This document shows positions 1 through 5,613 of a DNA stretch of 5,613 bases, one piece after another. This DNA is from Acidobacteriota bacterium (GTDB lineage: Bacteria; Acidobacteriota; Aminicenantia; UBA2199). Under the pieces are notes generated by a model. It did no database searches and was not told the origin of the DNA. It saw nothing but the letters and a program-made list of their open reading frames with translations. The position numbers and the translations under genes were made by a program. The stretch spans positions 1 to 5,613 of the forward strand of contig JAKAGC010000315.1 in assembly GCA_021817755.1 (NCBI GenBank). Reading direction: 5' to 3'. Every line of letters starts with the position of its first letter. Within the stretch, counting starts at the first letter, position 1.

Positions 1-1860
1 GTATCTGATTTCGATTCTTCTTTGATGGCTGTTTCTCTTAAGTATCAGTATATTCATACTTATGAAGCAGGTTTTCCTGCCGATTTTTATCCTTCCGTAT
101 ATCATTCTTCTATGCACCTTGTTTCTACAGAAACCCCCACAACCTGTGAAATAGCCCAACTCATCTTTCAAGATGTTTCCATCTCCCAGATCGCTCAAGA
201 AGCCAATAATAATAGTGTTTTAATGAAGATTTGCCTTGACCAAAAAGATGAAATTGGAGCCCTTAAATATGTTGAAACTTATCCTCAACTTTTACCCCAA
301 TATGTAACATATGCTTATTCTCCCCATCTTTCTATTCAAGAAAAATTAAAATCCTATATTGTTGACACTTTCCAGGCATTATTAAATGAAAATGAACAGA
401 TGGAAAATCAGTTATCCCGGTTCAGTATTGAATTTATTAAGAAATACAAATCAATTCCTGGAAGTGATGATATAGAAGCTGCCAATATTGAGAAAGAAAA
501 TGTTTTACACCGAATGTTATTAATAATTAAAAATTATAGAGCCAATTTAAGAAAACTTTCGCAGCTTCAAAACCTCACTCGAAATTTTCCCCATGTAATG
601 AACTCATTTTCTCAGATACTTTCAGAGCGGCTCAATTTCCTCCAATCTGCCATTCATTTATGTATTAAGAATATTAAAGAAAATCTTGGAATATTCGATG
701 AGCAGAAAATGGTTGAATATATTGCCCAGTATTGGTGGCGTGTTGAAGAAGAAAAGGTTCTTTTTAAAAATCATAATCCCCGGATTTCATATGAAATACT
801 TTTTGGGAAGAAATTTTTACTTGCGATTTTGAATGATTTCTATTTTAATCTCAGTCAATTATTTTTGAAGCAGAATAAAATTGAGCAGTATATTGCATTC
901 GCCGATCATGAAATAACGATGTATCCTGATAAAATAGGAATTTTTAACCAATTTGCAGAGCAATTAATTAATCTCGCCAAATATGATGAAGTTATTCGAA
1001 TGTTGAAAAAGATTCCCGACCAGGATAAAGAGAATGTCAATTATTTTTATTATCGTATTGCATTCGCTCGCAAGCAAATGGAAGTCGCGTTTTTACATTT
1101 AAAAAAGGAGCTTGATTTATATCATCATCGGGTCGATTTGATTCCCCGTCTCATAGAATTGAATATGTTGAAAGAAGAGGAAGCCCGGAAATATATAGAC
1201 AATATGCTCGAAAAATCAGCACATTCAATTGATGCTTGTTTATTTGCAGCGCAATCATTTCATCATATTCAGAACCATCGATTAGCTGAATTTTATGTTG
1301 ATAAAGAATTGGAGTTTTTTCCTGAGAATAAAAAAGCAGTTCTGTTTAAACATAAGCTATTTTCACAACGATTAGACTCCAGTGAATTTTCTGTTGATGA
1401 AGAATATTTGAAAAAAATCTGGGAAATGTTTAAAACTTTCATTAAGATGAACCCCGATGAAGTTACCGCATTGCAGGTTATTTCATTTTTTTCTGTTTTG
1501 AATTATCTTCAGATTGATGATACACAGTTCAAAGTTATTTCCAATCTCATACAAGTAGCGTCTGAGCCTTATAAAAGGGAGTTAAAGGCATATCTTTCGT
1601 TTAGTATACATTTCAAACACATCCAGGTAGAGGATATCTCCCAAAGTATTCAGAGTTATTCAGATGATCTGTATTTATCTTCTTATTCTACCAGGTGGAG
1701 CGCATACACCCATTATTTTCAACAGGCAAAGCAATTTAAATCATTAGGTCAATGGGAAGAGATGTTCAGTGTATTAGAGGTCGTATTGAGGTATTTTCCA
1801 GCCGATAAGGTCATATTTAATTTTCTCGATGAACTTGCAGGAATTCCTCCTGTTCAGTAG
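1..1860 (+). CDS. TPR-like helical repeat protein of unknown function, 5' end outside window
   Basis: The frame is open from base 1 to the TAG at 1858-1860. A TTG at 22 and an ATG at 25 could be starts, but no purine-rich ribosome site precedes them and the frame continues to the window edge, so I treat the gene as truncated on the left. Counting from the TTG there are 612 residues, almost all predicted helical, with no obvious signal peptide or membrane segment. TPR-like helix pairs are visible at about residues 307-331 (AEQLINLAKYDEVIRMLKKI), 340-368, 402-435 (AEFYVDKELEFFPENKKAV) and 564-597 (FKSLGQWEEMFSVLEVVLRYFP). The first 130 residues do not look like TPRs and I do not recognise them; they could be the end of an upstream enzymatic domain such as a glycosyltransferase. 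TPR proteins usually scaffold protein complexes, but no partner is shown here. The gene ends about 470 bases before the glycan cluster, so it may belong to a separate transcript. Confidence 0.75.
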   Translation, partial: VSDFDSSLMAVSLKYQYIHTYEAGFPADFYPSVYHSSMHLVSTETPTTCEIAQLIFQDVSISQIAQEANNNSVLMKICLDQKDEIGALKYVETYPQLLPQYVTYAYSPHLSIQEKLKSYIVDTFQALLNENEQMENQLSRFSIEFIKKYKSIPGSDDIEAANIEKENVLHRMLLIIKNYRANLRKLSQLQNLTRNFPHVMNSFSQILSERLNFLQSAIHLCIKNIKENLGIFDEQKMVEYIAQYWWRVEEEKVLFKNHNPRISYEILFGKKFLLAILNDFYFNLSQLFLKQNKIEQYIAFADHEITMYPDKIGIFNQFAEQLINLAKYDEVIRMLKKIPDQDKENVNYFYYRIAFARKQMEVAFLHLKKELDLYHHRVDLIPRLIELNMLKEEEARKYIDNMLEKSAHSIDACLFAAQSFHHIQNHRLAEFYVDKELEFFPENKKAVLFKHKLFSQRLDSSEFSVDEEYLKKIWEMFKTFIKMNPDEVTALQVISFFSVLNYLQIDDTQFKVISNLIQVASEPYKRELKAYLSFSIHFKHIQVEDISQSIQSYSDDLYLSSYSTRWSAYTHYFQQAKQFKSLGQWEEMFSVLEVVLRYFPADKVIFNFLDELAGIPPVQ

Positions 1861-1876
1861 CCCCTAATCCCTGAAC
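1852..1876 (+). terminator. possible weak terminator hairpin at the end of the TPR-like gene
   Basis: GTTCAG (1852-1857) and CTGAAC (1871-1876) form a perfect 6-bp stem with a 13-base loop that includes the stop codon. A broken T-rich stretch (TATTATTTT, 1881-1889) follows. The long loop and the interrupted T-run make this a weak candidate. The nearby palindrome AGGAATTCCT (1839-1848) could compete for pairing. Confidence 0.25.
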
Positions 1877-2175
1877 CTGCTATTATTTTCCATAAAAAAA
1901 GTTTTCTTAACCAATCTTTTAGGAATTCGTGCCCAATTTCTGTGAAAATTAATTTAATTCGTTCATCAAAGTGAATCTATCTCAATTTGATTTTTTCTCT
2001 CTGAAAGGTAACATTTCTCAATTTTCTGTGAATCCTGATAAAGGCACATATTCCAATCCTTATTTTAAACAAAATTCAACTATATAGGCCTTCTTCCCAA
2101 TATTTTGCACTCTGCCTAATACACCTCTGTAAAGATTGAAAATAGGGGAGAACACCCTCAAGAAAGGACTACCCA

Positions 2176-2206
2176 TTGCAGTTTTTTGTGATTTATCCGA
2201 TATAAT
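2176..2206 (+). promoter_or_regulatory. candidate sigma-70-type promoter for the glycan cluster
   Basis: A perfect -10 hexamer TATAAT lies at 2201-2206. The best upstream partner is TTGCAG (2176-2181), only 3 of 6 matches to TTGACA and with a long 19-base spacer; there is no extended -10 TG. Transcription would start near 2213 and give a leader of about 120 bases before the glycosyltransferase start codon. A/T-rich DNA produces TATAAT by chance, so position in a long gene-free gap, in the right direction, is the main support. Confidence 0.4.
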
Positions 2207-2246
2207 TGTGTTATTTGAATCGCTCTTATGCTTTCGTGTTTCAATG

Positions 2247-2267
2247 AAAAAAGAAAATATTTTTTTT
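2247..2267 (+). terminator. A-tract/T-tract segment in the leader, possible pause or termination site
   Basis: Six A, a G and four A (2247-2257) are followed by eight consecutive T (2260-2267), with the perfect palindrome AAAATATTTT at 2254-2263. In RNA this would be a weak A-U hairpin ending in a U8 tract, a place where polymerase may pause or terminate. There is no GC stem, so it is not a classical intrinsic terminator. It lies between the candidate promoter and the ops-like element. Confidence 0.25.
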
Positions 2268-2274
2268 GTAATGT

Positions 2275-2302
2275 TGCAACTTGTCACCGGCGGAAGCTTG
2301 CA
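2275..2302 (+). other. imperfect inverted repeat around the GC-rich leader island
   Basis: TGCAA (2275-2279) pairs with TTGCA (2298-2302), and TT (2281-2282) with AA (2294-2295), leaving a C opposite GC as an internal bulge and an 11-base loop GTCACCGGCGG. The fold is modest, but it brackets the only GC-rich patch of the leader and overlaps the ops-like motif. It could present the motif as an RNA stem-loop, or the pairing may be coincidental. Confidence 0.3.
2289..2300 (+). promoter_or_regulatory. ops-like element in the leader of the polysaccharide gene cluster
   Basis: GGCGGAAGCTTG matches the ops consensus GGCGGTAGNNTG at 9 of 10 fixed positions, the only change being T6 to A; against the E. 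coli form GGCGGTAGCGTG it is 10 of 12. The known role of ops is to pause RNA polymerase and recruit the NusG paralogue RfaH, which suppresses termination through long polysaccharide, LPS and capsule operons. Here the motif is on the coding strand, about 75-90 bases after the candidate transcription start and 33 bases before a glycosyltransferase start codon, as expected for such a leader. The substituted T6 is functionally important in E. coli, and the wider JUMPstart sequence is not evident, so a divergent NusG paralogue or a chance match are both possible. Confidence 0.4.
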
Positions 2303-2321
2303 CCAAAAATCATGTTTTAAT

Positions 2322-2330
2322 AAGAGGTGA
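2322..2330 (+). promoter_or_regulatory. strong ribosome binding site of the glycosyltransferase gene
   Basis: AAGAGGTGA is highly complementary to the 16S rRNA 3' end, and its AGG core ends 6 bases before the ATG at 2334. It fixes the start of the glycosyltransferase. It is the only clear Shine-Dalgarno sequence in the window. Confidence 0.8.
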
Positions 2331-2333
2331 AAT

Positions 2334-3194
2334 ATGTATTGGTTTTTCCTTCCCGCTTTTAACGAAGAAAAAGCACTTCCAATTCTTCTCGATAAAATTT
2401 CAACCGCCATGAATTCCCACGCAATTGATTTTCAAGTTGTTGTGGTTAATGATGGAAGTACAGACAATACTCCCATGATCCTTGATGAACTGTCGCAAAA
2501 GTTACCCCTTCATGTCATAACTCACTCCATAAATCGCGGTTTGGGTGAAACCGAACGTGATGGCTTTGAATTTATCTCAAATCAGTGTAAGGATGAAGAT
2601 TTTATAATTAGACTTGACTGTGATGATACCCATGAACCCCAATACATTTTTTCCATGATCGAAAAATTAAATCAAGGTTATGATGTTGTCAATACATCCC
2701 GGTTCCAACCAGGTGGCGGTCAATTAGGTGTTCCTACCTTCCGAAAATACATTAGTAGTGCAGCAAATCTTTTTATGAAAATTGTGTTTCGGATTCCAGG
2801 TACACGCGATTATTCATGTGGATTTCGTGCCTATCGAAGCCCCTTTATTCGCGATGCCATTCGAATCTTTGGAGATAAATTTATTCAATTGCGCGGTCTC
2901 GGTTTTACTTCCACTCTTGAAATGATTATAAAGCTTCATATCATGGGTGCTCGGTTTGCTGAAGTACCCTTTGTGTTACGCTATGATCAGAAAAAAAGCG
3001 CCAGTAAGATGATAAGTAGTATTACCACATTAGGGTATTTAATTATGGGATTATTGTATTACTGGCCCTTTAGCGGATGGAAGAGACAGTGGAGAGGGTT
3101 GAGAAAAATGTACCGCGAGAATCCTGGTAAAGCAGTTGAATCTTTTGATTATAGAACTTTTCGACGCAAAAATGTAAGTAAAATTAGTTTTTGA
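2334..3194 (+). CDS. family 2 glycosyltransferase (GT-A fold, DPM1-like)
   Basis: This 286-residue protein is a GT2 enzyme, likely transferring a sugar from a nucleotide donor to a lipid-phosphate or glycan acceptor at the inner face of the membrane. Visible motifs are the N-terminal PAFNEE (residues 7-12), VVVNDGSTDNT (36-46) with the donor-binding NDGS, the metal-binding DxD-type LDCDDTH (94-100, with D95, D97 and D98), YSCGFRAYR (160-168) in the acceptor region, and RYDQKKSASKM (216-226), resembling the R-x-x-G-x-SK loop of polyprenyl-phosphate glycosyltransferases. One hydrophobic stretch (about 228-246) may be a membrane-associated helix; the tail is basic (KRQWRGLRK). The length is typical for a single-domain GT2. 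The ATG follows a strong ribosome site. It is the first gene after the presumed leader and probably the first of the cluster. Donor and acceptor cannot be read from sequence. Confidence 0.92.
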   Translation: MYWFFLPAFNEEKALPILLDKISTAMNSHAIDFQVVVVNDGSTDNTPMILDELSQKLPLHVITHSINRGLGETERDGFEFISNQCKDEDFIIRLDCDDTHEPQYIFSMIEKLNQGYDVVNTSRFQPGGGQLGVPTFRKYISSAANLFMKIVFRIPGTRDYSCGFRAYRSPFIRDAIRIFGDKFIQLRGLGFTSTLEMIIKLHIMGARFAEVPFVLRYDQKKSASKMISSITTLGYLIMGLLYYWPFSGWKRQWRGLRKMYRENPGKAVESFDYRTFRRKNVSKISF

Positions 3195-3204
3195 GTTTCC
3201 AATG

Positions 3205-3221
3205 ATAGAATACCATTCTAT
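3205..3221. other. perfect 17-base dyad after the glycosyltransferase gene
   Basis: ATAGAAT (3205-3211) and ATTCTAT (3215-3221) are exact inverse complements around ACC, starting 11 bases after the stop codon. In RNA this is a 7-bp hairpin with a three-base loop, mostly A-U and without a following T-run, so it is a poor terminator. As DNA it could be a repressor or activator site because it directly abuts a TATAAT. It could also be an mRNA processing or stability hairpin. Confidence 0.45.
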
Positions 3222-3222
3222 A

Positions 3223-3228
3223 TATAAT
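3223..3228 (+). promoter_or_regulatory. possible internal -10 box upstream of the deacetylase gene
   Basis: A perfect TATAAT lies 59 bases before the deacetylase start. The best -35 partner is TTCCAA (3198-3203), 3 of 6 matches with a 19-base spacer, so support is weak and A/T-rich sequence could give this by chance. It would allow separate transcription of the downstream three genes. Confidence 0.2.
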
Positions 3229-3287
3229 AATTTCCAACTAAACTCTATAGCCTTTGCAAATATATTCCTTATTGGATCTTTAGCTGA

Positions 3288-4625
3288 ATGATTCTTTTTA
3301 TTATTACCCAGAATGAACCCCCTCCTTGGTTGCAATATATAATCCAGGAATTTCAGCGCTTCAATCAAGCAGAGTTTGAAATTCAATTAAAACCAAAATC
3401 AGCCTTTAATGGTGATTCGCCTGCCATTTATTATACTCCCCAATTTTATAAAGCCATTAATATACCCGATTGTTCTTCTGTTCTACCCAATAGTCAAACC
3501 CAGTTTATTTCCAATGATTTGTTTATATCTCAAGGTACTCAGGTTTCCGATTCCCGGTTTGAATGTCAATACGATATCTTTTGGAATGCCTTTATTTACC
3601 TATCCCGCCTTGAGGAGTATCGATACCAGATGAATGGGAATAGTATCTCCAGTTATTCATTTAAACATCCCCGTATCGATAAAACCACCTTTGATTTTCC
3701 TATCGTTAATATTTTGTTTAAACAATTCGAATCCATTATAAATAAATATTTTCCTCAGTTACAGTTTCACCATTCCACGGAAATGAACATCGAGTTTTCT
3801 CATGACGTTGATTATCTTGAGAAAACCCCTCAAATTGTGTTTAAGAAAACTGCTTTTAATATGTTTAATACCTTACGAGCTCTTTTCAAACCCTCTCAGT
3901 TTTTTCCCAATTTAAAAAAAACAGTTGTTTTCCCTTTTACCAGGCCTTCCTATTCCGGTTTTGAATTCTTGCAAGAATTGGAAAAAAAATCCAATATTCG
4001 TTCTATTTTTTACGTTTATGCTCAAAAGGTAGTCGGGAAAAACTTGAAAAGCCGGTTAATTGATCCCTCTTATCAGATTCAATCCAATCACTCATTTAAA
4101 AATAAAATGCATGAATTACTCGATGAAGGATTTGAAATCGGATTGCATGGCTCTTACTACAGCGCTATCCAAAGCCAGGTAATGGAGATAGAGAAGCAAA
4201 TACTTGAAGGTGTTATTAATACCCCAGTAAAGAAGGTTCGTCAACATTGGCTTCATTATTCCGAAAATATTACCCCTTATATTCATCAACAATTTTTTGA
4301 ATTTGATTCCACTCTCGGATGGAATGACCGTTTTGGGTTTCGTTCCGGCTCAGCATCCCGTTATAGGCCATATGATCATATCAATCAAAAGCCTTTCTCT
4401 TTTTTTGAGACTCCTCAATTTTTAATGGATTCAAATATCTTTGATTATTCCACTCATTCCCTCCAGGTATCCTTAAATAGAATTCAATCTATTTTCAATA
4501 CCCTAAAAGAAATCAAAAATGTATGTTTTTCAGTTTCCTGGCATACTCATTCCTGTAATAATGATTTTCCCTGGCATCATACTTATCAAGATATAGTCAG
4601 AATGGTTCAACAATATGATAAATAA
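3288..4625 (+). CDS. polysaccharide deacetylase-family protein with N-terminal DUF7033-type domain
   Basis: This 445-residue protein has the two-part plan of a family found in polysaccharide loci. The N-terminal part (to about 165) includes DIFWNAFIYLSRLEEY (96-111), typical of DUF7033, and the C-terminal part is a carbohydrate esterase 4-like NodB barrel. Catalytic-type motifs are SHDVDYL (171-177; D173 as base, D175 as metal ligand), EIGLHGSYYS (283-292), VRQHWLHY (317-324), DSTLGWNDRFGFRSG (340-354) and SVSWHTH (415-421). Classical CE4 enzymes have HxxxH in motif 2; here the second His is Tyr291, which I recall as common in this subfamily. The likely role is N- or O-deacetylation of a surface glycan, but activity is unproven. 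No signal peptide is seen, suggesting a cytoplasmic precursor as substrate. The start is set by the in-frame TGA directly before the ATG; only a distant GGA (3274-3276) resembles a ribosome site. Confidence 0.85.
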   Translation: MILFIITQNEPPPWLQYIIQEFQRFNQAEFEIQLKPKSAFNGDSPAIYYTPQFYKAINIPDCSSVLPNSQTQFISNDLFISQGTQVSDSRFECQYDIFWNAFIYLSRLEEYRYQMNGNSISSYSFKHPRIDKTTFDFPIVNILFKQFESIINKYFPQLQFHHSTEMNIEFSHDVDYLEKTPQIVFKKTAFNMFNTLRALFKPSQFFPNLKKTVVFPFTRPSYSGFEFLQELEKKSNIRSIFYVYAQKVVGKNLKSRLIDPSYQIQSNHSFKNKMHELLDEGFEIGLHGSYYSAIQSQVMEIEKQILEGVINTPVKKVRQHWLHYSENITPYIHQQFFEFDSTLGWNDRFGFRSGSASRYRPYDHINQKPFSFFETPQFLMDSNIFDYSTHSLQVSLNRIQSIFNTLKEIKNVCFSVSWHTHSCNNDFPWHHTYQDIVRMVQQYDK

Positions 4626-5382
4626 ATATCTACCGTATTTCATATTTAAGCCCTTATTTGGTGACCGAAAGCAATTTGGCCTTCAAATAGATGAAACCGA
4701 TCCCGATTATCGGTTATGGAAAGAAAATTACCTCCAATTTTACAATGATAATCAGAAAGGTAAAATTGGCTCCATAGTCAATCGTTTCGGGTTCAGTATT
4801 ATAAAATCACTTGATTTTCAGAATAAAACCGTTCTCGAATTGGGACCCGGTATAATTGAACATACCTGCTTTTTTTCATCTATTCCTCATGCCTATTATT
4901 TAGCCGATATTGACCCCCAATTTCTACAATATTCACAAAAAATCCTCCAAGAAAACCAATTTAAAAATGTAAAAAGCATTCTAATGTCTTCCAATAAAGT
5001 CGATATTCCCTTAGAAAGCAATTCCGTTGATATCGTGTTAAGTTTTCATCAATTGGAGCATGTCTTTCAATTGGAAAACCATATCGCCCAGATAAAAAGA
5101 GTCTTAAAACCCAATGGCATTCTTGCCGGTTCTGTTCCTACCGAAGGTGCACTTGCCTGGGGTTTAGGGCGTTTTCTCACCAGCAGGCCATATGTCAAAA
5201 AGCATATGACATTCAATTACGATAAAGTCATATGTTGGGAACACCCCAATTTTGTCGATAAGATTAAATCCCAGCTCGCAAAGCAGTTTCAAATCCAAAA
5301 ATTCGTTAAAAAGCCCTTTCCTTTTCTCCCCATCGATTTCAATCTGTCGTTATCTTTCATTTGCCGGAATCAGTCCCTTTAG
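4615..5382 (+). CDS. class I SAM-dependent methyltransferase
   Basis: This 255-residue protein has the Rossmann-fold methyltransferase signature (Methyltransf_11-like). Motif I is VLELGPG (73-79) for SAM binding, the acidic end of strand 2 is LADIDPQ (96-102), post-motif regions are IPLESNSVDIVLSFHQLEHV (131-150), and LKPNGIL (164-170) is the usual turn before strand 5. About 65 residues precede the fold and may take part in substrate contact. The start overlaps the deacetylase end by 11 bases in another frame, and no clear ribosome site lies before it, so translation is probably coupled to the upstream gene. The neighbourhood suggests methylation of a sugar or a lipid-linked glycan intermediate, but a different small-molecule substrate cannot be excluded. 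Confidence 0.88.
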   Translation: MINKYLPYFIFKPLFGDRKQFGLQIDETDPDYRLWKENYLQFYNDNQKGKIGSIVNRFGFSIIKSLDFQNKTVLELGPGIIEHTCFFSSIPHAYYLADIDPQFLQYSQKILQENQFKNVKSILMSSNKVDIPLESNSVDIVLSFHQLEHVFQLENHIAQIKRVLKPNGILAGSVPTEGALAWGLGRFLTSRPYVKKHMTFNYDKVICWEHPNFVDKIKSQLAKQFQIQKFVKKPFPFLPIDFNLSLSFICRNQSL

Positions 5383-5401
5383 TTAATATCGTGAGTTCAA
5401 A

Positions 5402-5613
5402 ATGAATATATATAAAGAGATATTGAATCGAAATTTACCACGTTTGTACACCCTTTATAATCAAGATAAAATGTCATCCCTCTATGGAGTTGGAGATCGC
5501 CAATATTCTTCATGGAACACTATTGATTTTCCCAATGCAACATTCCAGGGAGGTGCTTATGCTCTTGCAGTCGCCATCCGGTTGAACCTTGTTGAAAATG
5601 AGGATTATGCCTT
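5402..5613 (+). CDS. heparinase II/III-like protein, N-terminal fragment
   Basis: An open frame starts at ATG 5402, 19 bases after the methyltransferase stop, and runs off the right edge, giving 70 complete residues. The pattern NRNLPRLYTLYNQDKMSSLYG (9-29), then GDRQYSSWNTIDFPNATFQGG (31-51) and AYALAVAIRLN resembles the N-terminus of heparinase-II/III-like proteins in bacterial exopolysaccharide loci, in which an L-S/R-L-x-x-D-x-x-S-x-x-YG-x-x-DR-x-YW segment is followed by a DFP motif. Those proteins are alpha/alpha-toroid polysaccharide lyases or their inactive relatives acting on uronic-acid polymers. No signal peptide is visible at this end. The ribosome site is weak (GTGAG at 5391-5395, 6 bases before the ATG). 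The catalytic region lies outside the window, so activity cannot be judged. Confidence 0.75.
   Translation, partial: MNIYKEILNRNLPRLYTLYNQDKMSSLYGVGDRQYSSWNTIDFPNATFQGGAYALAVAIRLNLVENEDYA

Larger units (their letters stand above)
1861..2333. other. gene-free region between the TPR-like gene and the glycan cluster
   Basis: No reading frame here looks like a real protein on either strand. The first 300 bases are low-complexity A/T-rich sequence in which I see no tRNA, no clear RNA fold and no mobile-element ends. The only repetition is a near-identical pair, CAATTTCTGTGAA (1934-1946) and CAATTTTCTGTGAA (2019-2032), which may be chance in such sequence. From about 2176 onward the region looks like a promoter and leader for the glycosyltransferase gene; those elements are listed separately. 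Confidence 0.6.

Noticed and set aside
1861..2200. Search for a tRNA, CRISPR array, riboswitch or insertion-sequence ends in the gap
   Set aside because: I found no cloverleaf, no regularly spaced repeats, no terminal inverted repeats with target duplications, and no known riboswitch core.
2136..2330. 64-residue open frame on the + strand directly before the glycosyltransferase
   Set aside because: It needs a TTG start without a clear ribosome site, contains the candidate promoter and the T8 tract, and has no recognisable protein pattern. A leader peptide cannot be strictly excluded, because its stop lies in the glycosyltransferase ribosome site.
2060..2410. 116-residue open frame on the - strand
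   Set aside because: It overlaps the well-supported start, ribosome site and first codons of the glycosyltransferase, and its translation shows no recognisable domain.
2715..2726. Second GGCGGT inside the glycosyltransferase gene
   Set aside because: It continues as CAATTA and loses the AG and TG positions of ops; it simply encodes the Gly-Gly-Gln stretch of the enzyme.
3051..3386. 111-residue open frame on the - strand
   Set aside because: It lies antisense across the glycosyltransferase end, the gap and the deacetylase start, and matches no family I know.
3409..3633. 74-residue hydrophobic open frame on the + strand inside the deacetylase gene
   Set aside because: It is an out-of-frame shadow of the DUF7033-type region, where the main frame carries conserved motifs.

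Overview
The window is bacterial DNA of low to moderate GC (roughly 35-40% in the lines I counted). All supported genes are on the + strand. The content points to a cell-surface or exopolysaccharide biosynthesis locus: a family 2 glycosyltransferase, a DUF7033-type polysaccharide deacetylase, a SAM-dependent methyltransferase and the start of a heparinase-II/III-like protein. This gene set suggests a bacterium with a complex secreted or surface glycan. The phylum cannot be fixed from sequence alone. Apart from the glycosyltransferase, the genes have weak or no Shine-Dalgarno sequences.

Layout. Bases 1-1860 hold the 3' part of a long helical, TPR-like protein whose frame is open to the left edge. 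A gene-free stretch of about 470 bases follows (1861-2333). It looks like a boundary plus a transcribed leader: a perfect TATAAT at 2201-2206, an A/T-rich segment ending in eight T at 2260-2267, then a short GC-rich island at 2285-2304. The island contains GGCGGAAGCTTG (2289-2300), which matches the ops element GGCGGTAGNNTG at 9 of its 10 constrained positions. In enterobacteria ops recruits RfaH to polysaccharide operons. A strong ribosome binding site (2322-2330) then leads into the glycosyltransferase (2334-3194). A 93-base gap with a perfect 17-base dyad next to a TATAAT separates it from the deacetylase (3288-4625). The methyltransferase (4615-5382) overlaps the deacetylase by 11 bases, and the heparinase-like gene starts 19 bases later (5402) and runs off the right edge.

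Working together (inference): the glycosyltransferase would add a sugar to, or charge, a lipid-linked intermediate. The deacetylase-like and methyltransferase proteins would modify the glycan, and the heparinase-like protein may cleave or trim a uronate-containing polymer. The ops-like leader is the most interesting element, because it would place the cluster under a NusG-paralogue (RfaH/LoaP/UpxY-type) processive antitermination system. No such regulator gene lies in the window, so this remains a hypothesis.
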